The notes under the pieces are model-generated. The model saw nothing but the letters and a program-made list of their open reading frames with translations. It ran no database searches and had not been told where the DNA came from. A stretch of 64,000 bases of DNA from Neelides folsomi (taxonomy: Eukaryota > Arthropoda > Collembola > Neelipleona > Neelidae): assembly GCA_034687125.1 (NCBI GenBank), contig JAQGBZ010000029.1, forward strand, positions 248,001 through 312,000, in the 5' to 3' direction. Position numbers and translations under genes: made by a program. Shown piece by piece: positions 38,814-48,747 of the stretch (within the stretch, counting starts at the first letter, position 1; each line of letters begins with the position of its first letter).

Positions 38814-39995
38814 CGTTTGTACAACCACCAAATTTGAAAAAAATGTTTAAATTTATGTGATCCATCTTTTTCTTATCAATATAATAAAATTCTTTAGGTA
38901 TATAAAAAAATAAATAATGTAGTATTTTTAATATACATAACTAATTAATTAACTACGAAACATACATTATATTATATTAACTTAAATTGGTTTCACTCAT
39001 TTAAACGAATGCAAATAAAATATTATGCGTAATATTTATCATTTTTGTACGACCATGACTTAATTGCATATTGTCTATAGTTCTAATAGTATGTACAATA
39101 CTATGTACTGTAGAGTAAATAGGGCAATCAAATTCGATATAAGATATAGGGTATAAAGTCAATTTCAATTTCAATTATAAATACTTATGTATATTTAATA
39201 ATTACATGGCCTTGTTTATCGCGAAAGGTCAATGTAGCTGATATTTATTATGATACGTTTGTCTATTTTCTCTATACTTTCTGCGTAGTAATGAGAGCAA
39301 TTTCTGCATAAAGGACAATTGAGCATAACATACTACTTATATTTAAAATTAATAAAAGACTATTATAATAGGCCAAAAACGTTAAATTATTATGATTATA
39401 ATTATAAAATTGACAGTTTTTAATAATAATAAGCATTTACTCTTTTCAGAATACATTACATTACCTTTTTATAAGCAATAAATCTAATGATTCCTTATAA
39501 AACACTAATAAGATGAAAGATAATAAATATATAAATAGCATGGTTTACATTTATATTTGCTTAAGAATTGTTGAATATAAGAAGGATAGTAGACATTCAA
39601 AATTCCAATGACCCATAAGTTAAGATTATCTTTAATGTTACATAAAAGGTATTATAATATTAATGATTGAGACTTTATATACTTATGTAGTTAGGATTAG
39701 ATTCTATGGTATATATACCATACATACATACACAGGCATAGTAAATGATCGTGATCAGTGATCAATGATCGTTGATCAGAATGATCAATAATACTAATAC
39801 TTATACAAAATCAGAACGTATGCATTTGAAAATATCAGTTGAGTGTACAGGGACTGAAACTATTTCATCATAAAGATAAAATAATTACTCAAAATAATAT
39901 TTATTGATACTTCAACTTGTATCCTTTTTAGATTGATTTTTCTAAAGCCATCGTCTCAGTTTTTCTATTAGAAAAAGGTGTAATTAAAATAAGTA
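38814..39995. other. Intergenic region between chitin-binding-like gene and PXMP2
   Basis: Includes the 3' end of the chitin-binding-like gene (AATAAA at 38883-38888) and the upstream region of the PXMP2-like gene. The only structure seen is the TGATC cluster at 39746-39787. Confidence 0.5.
39746..39787. repeat. Cluster of six TGATC motifs
   Basis: Six TGATC words in 42 bp, spaced 6-9 nt (TGATCGTGATCAGTGATCAA and onward), about 210 bp upstream of the PXMP2-like start codon. It may be a short degenerate tandem repeat or an array of protein-binding sites. Confidence 0.7.
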
Positions 39996-42946
39996 ATGTC
40001 TTTGAGTAAATATAACCCTCTTACTCCATTGTTTTATCTACCTTCAAAATATGCTATTTTGCTCAAGGAATACCCTCTGGTCGTTAAATCCATTACAAGG
40101 TAAACAATTGTTTAAAAATAAGTAATTTAGAAAATATATAAATTTGTTTTTGCATCTAAATTAATGGCAATTTTATCTTGGTTTAAAAAATTTTATAAAT
40201 CGAGAGTTTATTTGATTAATTATCTTATATATTAACCAGAAATCGGCCAGTCTCCCGACTGGTTGATAACTTCTATTCATTAAAAACTATTAAATGGTAC
40301 TTTCTGAATATTTCGCCACAAACATTGCAAAAAGTAAAACAAGCATTCGCGTTGTTCTGCATTGGGGAATGCAATTTTAAAAGAGTTAATGGAAGCTTGT
40401 TCGAAGTCTGTCATTATTGTTTTTGGATTCAACTCAAGAGTTAAATTCTGAATGGCTTCAAAAATAATATTGTATGCATTTTTATTACTATTTGACATTA
40501 ATACGTAAATTAATAGAAGAGCAATTCCATTTTGGGTTCCATGGTTAACATACAATTGTTTGAATAATTGTGGCGATGAATTAAAGGTTCCGTCTGCGAA
40601 CCAATGCTCACAACGACCCAAGAATTCTAAGTTATCTCTCGTTGAAAATATAATATACATTTCAGGAATATATTTCTCTTCAGTGTCATATAGAAGAAAT
40701 TCTTTTCCATTTTGGGTCATTTTATAAATATCTGGAATTTCAAGTTTGGATAATATTTTAGGATTTCTTGGAAAATTCCGGACCTGGACATATAATAGAT
40801 AGAAGTTACGAACCCGCTGGAGACCGGCCAATTCTGGTCAGTCCATCTTAATAAAATTCCAGTGTCAATACTCTTATTTGCCACTTGAAACCTTTACTTT
40901 TAAATTCGTCTCTCTAAACGCAGAATAACCTAAAAAGCCAAGAGTGAAATTTTGCAAAAGGGAAAAGAAACGTCGTAAAATCCATTTCTCAGCGAACAAA
41001 TTTAAATTGAGAATTGTTTAAAATATGAATTTTGAAGCGTTGAGTTTATTTACGGGGAACTTGATTAATTTAATGGTCATTCGGCGTTAATTAATTAACA
41101 AAACATTTTTATTAAAAAAAGGGCCAGCCAATCAGGGAAAAATTCCGATCAGTTTGGCATTTAGAATTGAGCCCCCGCTTGGGCAGTTTTCTCTAAAAGT
41201 TGGCTGATCACTGACAAACATGGTTATTTTATTATTTAGAGACCAGCAATCGGCCAGTCTTCCGACTGGTTCATAACTTCTTTCCATTAAAAACTATTAA
41301 ATGGTACAAACCGTAGGGTCCGATATCTGTCCCCCGACCCGGATACTTTTAAAATCATACCCCCCAGACAGATTTCGGGCCAGGACATACAATGGATAGA
41401 AGTTACGAAACCGTCGGGAGACGGGCCCTTTGCTGGTCTTTAGTTATAAAATATCAGTGTATTTAGGTAATCCGTCGACATTTAGCTCTTATTACAACAG
41501 TGTGGGCCGAATTAAAATTAAAAACCTCTTAAAATCATGACAATGACAGTTTGACATTTACAAACCGATTCGGGTATTACCCGAGCCAGAAGGTCGGGAC
41601 GGACAGGAACGATCCGCTCTTGGTACATTATGGGCCCGGAGCCGCACACAATTTTTTTAATCATAAAGAATCAGGCAAGAGAGGGAACGAATTTGAGAAA
41701 AAACGTTTCCATATGAACGTATGTCAAACTAAAACTCGCCAACTTTTCCAAAATATTTCAAAAGTTTATGTTTCTCTTTCTTGTTAAAACCCCCATTGTC
41801 GCAGATTTCTCAAAGACGATCGATTAAATTAAAAAAAGGGCCTTTCATTTTTTGAACGGAAAGATTCTGGTCAGATTGGCATTTGTAATTCAGCCCCCAC
41901 TGTTGTAGTAAGTGAGAAAAATTCGCTTAATAGTACAAAGACCGGAATTTTATAAAGGTAGATAATGATTTAATGTAAGGTATTAATTATTTTTGTATAC
42001 TATAGTATGCAAGTATTTCATTTCTCATTTCTAATGAAACTCACTAATGAATTTAATTTATTTATACAGTGGGTTACTATCTGCTCTTGGAAATTATCTT
42101 GCACAAAGCATGGGAAACGATGACGAAAATTTCCCGAATAAAAGAACGATTTTTTCATTTGGAATATTCGGCCTCTTTGTAACAGGACCATTATCTCACT
42201 TTTTCCTCAATTGGCTTGAAACCTCCGGACCAAAAAACCAAATTTTGAAATTAATTGTGGATCGCTTTGGCTATGGACCTATCTTTCTCCTTCTCAATTT
42301 TTACATATTGGCAATTTTAGAGGTATTAATAATAATATTAATATATTAAATTGTTCTGAATTAACACTATTAAATTCGAAAATGTGTACTAATAACAGAG
42401 TACAACCACCTAATGAAAAAACGTTTAGATCAATGGATAATTGTTAAATAATTTTTATAGGGGCTAGGTCATCAATCAGCTATAGCACAAATCAAAAAAA
42501 TTTATTGGCCTGCTCTTAAAATGAATTGGAAAGTCTGGATAATTGCTCAATATATCAACCTTAATTTTGTTCCACTGCAAGTATGAACATTTAAAATATC
42601 TTTTAGTATTTTATTGGAAAAATAGCAATTTGAATAATTTTTAATCTAAAGTGTTTTTATGCAAAGAATGTATTTATTATCACAAAAATATGCATATTTT
42701 AAATAAACAAACACATTTTATAACAATTATACATTTAATAATAAAATATACGAATATTTATTTTAATTTGTAGTATGTGTAAATATGTTAATCTAATTTG
42801 GTAATTTGCAAATATCATAAGCAATTGTAGAATATTTAATTTGGGTTTTATTTTTATTACAGTACAGAGTTTTGGTGACAAACGTCGTTGCTATTGCATG
42901 GAACATTTATTTGAGCAAGAAGAGGTCAGCCAATAATAAAAAATAG
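39996..42946 (+). CDS. PXMP2: PXMP2/Mpv17-family peroxisomal or mitochondrial membrane protein
   Basis: Four exons (39996-40099, 42070-42322, 42461-42580, 42863-42946) give 186 residues, the usual size for the family. Sequence hallmarks are YPLVVKSITSGLLSALGNYL near the N terminus, FVTGPLSHFFLNW, YWPALKMNWKVW and NFVPLQYRVL followed by the conserved last membrane helix. Four membrane helices are expected. PXMP2 forms a channel for small solutes in the peroxisomal membrane in mammals; location here is not shown. Intron 1 (2 kb) hosts MULE-type elements, while the other introns are short. The 3' end converges on integrin beta, with AATAAA at 43048-43053. Confidence 0.92.
40235..40838 (-). mobile_element. 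MULE-type element with long terminal inverted repeats (copy A)
   Basis: The left end (40235 on, ACCAGAAATCGGCCAGTCTC) and reversed right end (ACCAGAATTGGCCGGTCTCC) match over about 47 bp with a few mismatches. The interior holds a transposase fragment on the minus strand. The element sits in intron 1 of the PXMP2-like gene. Exact outer ends and target duplication are unclear. Confidence 0.75.
40280..40795 (-). pseudogene. MULE transposase fragment
   Basis: An uninterrupted frame encodes about 170 residues of the MULE transposase core. It shows CEHWFADGTFNSSPQLF (first catalytic Asp in ADGTF), HGTQNGIALLLIYVLM and TIMTDFEQA (second Asp in TDFE). The DNA-binding N terminus and the part beyond NAEQRECLFYFLQCLW, where the catalytic Glu would lie, are missing. 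The frame is open but the protein would be a fragment. Confidence 0.8.
41114..41900. repeat. Direct repeat pair in PXMP2 intron 1
   Basis: The segment at 41114-41180 is repeated in diverged form at 41831-41900. Shared words include AAAAAAAGGGCC, GATCAGTTTGGCATTTAGAA (with changes) and AGCCCCC. The pair brackets MULE copy B, suggesting nested insertion or segmental duplication of a larger element. Confidence 0.6.
41209..41459. mobile_element. Short inverted-repeat derivative of the MULE element (copy B)
   Basis: Ends at 41241 and 41438 share GACCAGCAA and the same subterminal CCGACTGGTT...AACTTCT words as copy A. The left 70 bp (41241-41308) is nearly identical to the left end of copy A through AAAAACTATTAAATGGTAC. 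CACTGA at 41209 and TCAGTG at 41454-41459 may mark true outer ends. It has no coding capacity, so it behaves like a deletion-derived MITE. Confidence 0.7.
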
Positions 42947-43130
42947 GAAAATCACAATGCGAAATATAAGTTAAATATTTAAACTAAAAGTAAATGTAAG
43001 CGGAAAATTCAAACAAAAATTAATATCGTCGTCTGCAATATGCATATAATAAACTTGCCTGAAAGCAACTTGTGGATATTCATATAATTTAATAAAGTTA
43101 AAAGATATTTTGTCATCATTAACTTCATAT
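42947..43130. promoter_or_regulatory. Convergent 3' ends of PXMP2 and integrin beta
   Basis: Only 184 bp separate the two stop codons. PXMP2 has AATAAA at 43048-43053 on the plus strand. The nearest integrin signal on the minus strand is ATTAAA at 43088-43093. The resulting 3' UTRs would meet or overlap. Confidence 0.55.
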
Positions 43131-46100
43131 CTATTTTTCACTAAACATTGGATTTGCAAATGACGACGATGGCCCTTTATATAAGGGATTCTCTCCCTAA
43201 ATTATAAATAAATATGCTATTAATTTTATTCTTATTTCATCGTGCATTAAAATAATATATTTATTTAATTTATATTAATTTCATTATTATTTTATTTATA
43301 ATTTTATTATATAGTATGATATTTTTATTCCTACCGGGGCGAATCTTGTGTCAGTTCTTTCTCTTTCAAATTTTTCATATTCTTTTTTATCATAGAAAGA
43401 TGTTGCTATTTTCCAAATTAGTAAACTTATTATCCCAATCAACACAATTGATCCTACTACACCAACAATTATCCAAAATGGATCTGCGACTTCGATACAT
43501 TCCTTGTCGGAATACTCGAGAGATAAAACTTTGTCGTATTTATAATTGAAATAGTTTTTACAATTTTCCCTTTCCAAAAAGCAATTTTTCACGATTGACT
43601 CTAGAAATTAGGAAATAATTATAAACAATTTTCCATAATTCACACCAATAATATTTTTAGTATTTTATTTATATATGAATATTTTAATTTCATTTCGTAA
43701 ATATATGTTTTGTATATAATTTTTATTTGTTAAATAAGTAAAGATTTACTATTCACCTGGCTTATTTACCGTAATTTTTGTATTATTATTATTATTGAAC
43801 ATACAAGCAGTTGAACAACTATTATTTTCATTCTTTTCATTATTATTCAAATGGCATCGTAGACATTCCTTTACAGTGCTATTATTACATACCAGTATAG
43901 ATTTTTCTTTTTCATTAGCCTATGGAACAATTAAAATGGAATAAAATACGCTATTTAATATAAATCGATAATTTATTAAATATGAATCTGACAACTATAA
44001 TTATTTGATATAATATCTTTTAATCTCAATTATCCTTTGAAATTAAAAAAATACTATAGTTCAAATTAGAACAATTTAAATTTTTAATGTTGGGAATGAT
44101 TTAAAAATTATTTTTACTGATGCTTCGCAATGATCGCCAATAAATCCTTTGTTACATTCACATGATTTCTTTGTTCCCTTCTTGCAAGTGCAATTTCCAT
44201 TTCCACTGCAATCCCGAGTCTCTCCAAGAAATTTGCACGGTTCCTGGAGATTTTAAAGATTTCAAAATGCATATAATATTATACATTTAAATTTTTGATA
44301 TCATACTATAATTTATGTATTAAAAATTTATAGAATTTTATTAATTAATTATTTTAATTATTTTATAAATCTTAAAATTTATTTAACAAATGGATTGATG
44401 GATCAATCGCATACTAAAAATGCATAAACTACACACCTATACAAAACAAAATAATTTGTACCTTATCGACTAAACATTCACAAAACTTTCCTTCATAGAC
44501 GTAGGTTCCATTCTTCATAGAACAGCTACAACTACCTTTTTGGCATTTGCCGTTTTCAGAACATTCTATGCCGTCTTTCTTACACTCATCTGAATTGAAT
44601 TGACAATATGTTCCTGTGTATCGATCGTCATTGCATACGCATTTATTACAAATACACTTTCCACTAAAAGCATAATAATTAAATTTCATTTCATAACATT
44701 TTCAATAAATTATTTCAATACGAATACTTATTATAAAATAAATAAATTGTATTCTTTTTTATACTTTCTTGAACATCTTTTTTCTAACTTTCCTTTGCTG
44801 AAATCATTTTCATCGTTTGTTATGTTAAAGCAGTGTTTTGTTATCTCTTCTTGTTCACGATTTTTTTTGCACTCACAATGTCTACTGTCATAATTTCCAT
44901 CACAAAGACATTTTCCACAAACAAGTTTGCCTTTGCCATTGCAAGTTTCAGTACGCTATAATTTTAATCAATAGTTAAATCTTAAATTCCTAGTTTCATC
45001 TTAATTTTACATTTTATCAATATTATATGTTAACTATTAAATATGAGTATGTATAATTAATTTACATTAATATTTTCTTTTTCTTCGGCTTCGCATTTAT
45101 GGCATTTACAAAGAACTTTCACATTAACTTGTAAAATGCTGTCATTCGTTGAATATGTCGATATGGTTAAATTGTATTCATTTGAATGACCACAATCTTT
45201 TGCTGTTATATTAACTTTAAATCTAGAATAAACCATTTTTGTAATTCTTGTATTAACAATTTATTTAAGAATTAAAATTTTTAATTAAAATTTTTAAATA
45301 CGTTGCATTATATTCTTTGTCAGTTGTTGTGATATTACAATTATTTTTTTGAGAAAATCCTTCATTTTTTGAACACTTTGAAGAAATGAACACCTCAATG
45401 TTATTGCCTGATTCACCATCTTTTATGTTCTTAATTATCCAGTCAAGTGAAACATTGGATCGAATTTCCTAATGGCATTCAATAAAACGTAATTTCAATA
45501 AAATGTCATTTAATCATTTTGGACAATCATTATTTTAATTAAATAAATTATAAAAATGAGCCCTGGAGCAAACCTTATATTTTTCCTCAATTATATTGTT
45601 TATATTACTTGAATTGGCTTCTAGTACAACAACTTCAGAATTTTTAATTCTACTTTTAATAAGGTCATATTCCGATTTGTACTTTTTGTCTACGGCAAAA
45701 ATTACGTAAACCCCATTCAAACTAATAATATTACTAAGTTGAGATAATGTTGGATAATCCATTTTTGTTCCATCAAAAAAATGCGTTGCAGATCCATCAG
45801 TCTTGTTTTCAAGGTGACACTCCCCATCATGATGGAGCAAAATTCCAGCAAGCTATTAATTAATATTCACAATTTACAATGTAATAAATAAAATTAATAA
45901 AAAATCTTCAAAAATTGTTACGCATAGAAGCATAATATCAAATGTAAAATTAATGCACGTTGGTTAAAAAAATTAAAATATTGTTTAAACTTTTCCATCT
46001 CCAGCTATATGAAAAGGACCATCAGTAGCAAGAACAAGCAAGCGGGTATCAACGTTTCCCCATCCTAAAAATATTTGTTACCATTTCCGATTATTAATTT

Positions 46101-47399
46101 AATGAAACTTATTAAAATCATTGAAAAAACTATTTAATTAATGTTAAATTAGTTTAGTAAAGTTTGTCTCAATTACCAATTTGATCTACACATTTAATAG
46201 CTTGGTATAAAGCATCAAGTCCACCTTCTGGGGCATCTGCATTTGTTGAAATTCCAACATTCCTGACAGAATCCTATCAAAAGAGAGAATATAATGAACT
46301 GTCAATTAAACAGCATTTTAATACAGTAAAATATTATGTACTATAAATAAATATAGTAACAAACTTACCCGAAATATACTAATGTTACTTGTCATTCGAA
46401 CATGATTTTTAAAGCTATATGGGATAAGAATTCCTTCCCTATACGAAAAATATTGCATTACTTTAATAAAATAGGAAATATAGTTTAAAAAATATTATTT
46501 AAATAAGATATTTTTTCCACTGTACTTTGGATGAAGAAGTTGATCCACATATACAAAAGGTACCATTGGTTTATCAATAAATGAACCAAACCCAAAACGA
46601 ACTTCTTTGGATGTTAAATTTGATAATTTACTGTATATGCCATCGCTTAGGTCAGCCACCATTTCTTTATCGGCCTTCATAGTTGTAGACAGATCCATTA
46701 AAAAATAAACATCCAACGTTTTCTCATTGGATTCTAAATAATTAACCGTTATTTCTTTAGATTCTCCCACTCTCAATTTGAGTTCGATTATTTGTGGTTG
46801 AAGTTTGATTCTGGGAGTGGAAGTTTTTTCATCGCCCAGCGTAACAGGATCATTCCTAAAATTAATTAATTGATAGCGAATATTTATAATGTGCATCTGC
46901 TGACATTTAATTAGCTTGCTAAATTAAATATTTCTATTGAAAAGTTTAAATACCTACTTTTTGTAAGTAATATTGCTTATAAGGTCTTTGATAATAATAT
47001 GAGATTTGTCACAGCCGTTCTCTGAATGTTTTTCATATGTATTGCAACGGGAGTAATTGTAATAGTTTGAATTATTACTATCTTCAAATGCCTATTTCGA
47101 ATTTTTCAATAATATGTTTCAGACTCAAAGATAATTAAATTGTGTTTAAATATAAATATATTTTAAATGTTTTTAAAAGAGTACTAATGAATTAAAATGA
47201 TTAATTTAAAACTTACTGGGTCACTACACCAAAAACAATTAGGAATTTTGATACATTCAGAGCATTTTTGATTAGGTTCAAGATCTTCACAAGACTTATT
47301 TTGAGTTGTCGATGATTTAATGGATGAACAAATAAATAATAATATGCATAAATTATGTGCAGTTTTTATTGATTTACTATTTAAGTATTTTAAACTCAT
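43131..47399 (-). CDS. Integrin beta subunit (divergent)
   Basis: Fifteen minus-strand exons give 834 residues: 47217-47399, 46958-47091, 46526-46855, 46369-46438, 46177-46273, 45991-46064, 45574-45852, 45302-45468, 45066-45222, 44765-44955, 44462-44663, 44118-44243, 43757-43919, 43335-43600, 43131-43196. Order: signal peptide, PSI domain, beta-I domain (YFLMDLSTTMKADKEM, NADAPEGGLDAL, TDGPFHIAGDGK), hybrid domain, four I-EGF modules, beta-tail, membrane helix (WIIVGVVGSIVLIGIIS) and a tail with GENPLYK and NPMF talin/kindlin-type motifs. The MIDAS serine is threonine, one ADMIDAS aspartate is alanine, and the specificity loop lacks its usual cysteine pair. It should pair with an alpha subunit as a matrix receptor. 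An upstream in-frame ATG at 47474 is possible; 47399 gives the better signal peptide. Confidence 0.95.
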
Positions 47400-48113
47400 T
47401 TTGCAAATATTATAAATTATGCATATTATGTAAGAAAATTGTGAAGGAACTGATAATGAAATCGATTGAAACAAGGAAAGTAATTTCTATTAAATAATTA
47501 AAATCATTCGGTTTTCCTTGTAAGAGGAAACTCATTTTATAATTTAGCTGCGATTGACGTGCATGCTTGTATACATATATTTATAATACCAATACTTTAA
47601 TAAATATTACATATAAAATAAAAAGGCAAAAATTAAAATTATTCCTAATATTATTAGAACAACTATACTTTATAAGATAATGATATTTACTTAATTAGTA
47701 CGTACATAAACAATATATATTTTATGTGTATGGTATTTTTACCTTCACTATAATCATATTGTCCATTTCTTTTAATTGTTATATAATCATTATTACCCGT
47801 AAACGTTATTTGTTTTAACGTATAGTAAAGGTAAATAGAAGTTCCCTTTGTTCCGAGACAAAGATATTACTATTTTTTTATAACAATAAATTAGAATTAA
47901 TGTTTATAATATCAAATTATGAATAGGTACAAAGTATAATGTATGATAATAACAATAAGAGTACATATATTACTCATTAATTGTCAAAAACTAATTTTAT
48001 ATTCATTAATTCATTTAACATACCTATACCATTCATTTTAATAATAGCTTGAACTCATTAATTGCAATAAACACTCTTGACAAATATTTTTGTAAAAATT
48101 TCATCGTTAAATT
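47400..48113. other. Divergent promoter region between integrin beta and the coiled-coil gene
   Basis: 714 bp between the start codons of two divergently transcribed genes; AT-rich. No specific promoter motif was identified. It may carry both promoters. Confidence 0.4.
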
Positions 48114-48705
48114 ATGAAAATTATTTTTCTCTTCTTCATTCTAGTAAGTAAATTATTTAAAAAAATTTATTTAAGACACTCCTACACAAAATATGCACAA
48201 TTATATTAATACAGAATTTTGTTGATAAATACAGGTGTTTAGTTTTGAAGGTAATGTGAGCAGTCAGACGATCAATGATTTAACGAAAGAATTCACACCC
48301 TTTAAGGCGGAAAATCAAAAAGGAATTGACGAACGAACAAAGAAACTCCATGAAATATCAAGGAAAGTGGAAAGAGTATCTGAGAAGCAAAAAGATGATT
48401 CTGAAAAACTGGACAGAATTGCATCCCGACAACTCCAAGATTCAAAAACAATCAACGACCTTGTCGATCTCAATTTAGAAGACAGGGAAAAATTGTTATC
48501 AGTTCGTAAAGTGATGTCGAGCCATCAAAAGACCCTCGAAGGTCTCACGGAACAATTGGGAACAATTACAGCCTTGCTAAATAAACTCGTTCCGGTTGGG
48601 AATTTGACAAATGGATTAACACCCGGATTACCAATAGCCATGTCGTCTTCAGCTATTCAACCTATCGATACAAATAAAACTACAAAATGGGGAGAATATA
48701 TTTGA
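48114..48705 (+). CDS. Unrecognised secreted coiled-coil protein
   Basis: Two exons (48114-48143, 48235-48705) give 166 residues. The ten-codon first exon MKIIFLFFIL joins VFSFEGNVSSQ to form a signal peptide. The rest is charged and helical with heptad-like spacing (for example KKLHEISRKVERVSEKQKDD and LTEQLGTITALLNKL). TINDL appears twice (residues about 22 and 79). The last 45 residues are Gly/Pro/Ser/Thr-rich with potential N-glycosylation sites NLT and NKT. I do not recognise the family; secreted scaffold or silk/mucus-like roles are only guesses. AATAAA is at 48722-48727. Confidence 0.75.
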
Positions 48706-48721
48706 AATGTTAAAATAATGA

Positions 48722-48744
48722 AATAAACGATTGAACATTTTATT
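48722..48744. promoter_or_regulatory. Interleaved poly(A) signals of two convergent genes
   Basis: The plus-strand AATAAA at 48722-48727 serves the coiled-coil gene, and the minus-strand AATAAA at 48739-48744 serves the SLC22 gene. Both lie in the 42 bp between the stop codons. Normal cleavage 10-30 nt past each signal would make the two mRNAs overlap in antisense. Confidence 0.65.
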
Positions 48745-48747
48745 TAA

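Noticed and set aside
40235-41459. CRISPR-like or tandem repeat array in PXMP2 intron 1
   Set aside because: The repeats are inverted transposon ends of two related elements, not regularly spaced direct repeats, and this is animal DNA.
45535-45573. Extension of the integrin exon past 45574 as a longer open frame
   Set aside because: The donor GTTTGC after YKV-type codons gives the correct phase and beta-I domain continuity. The extension breaks the domain.
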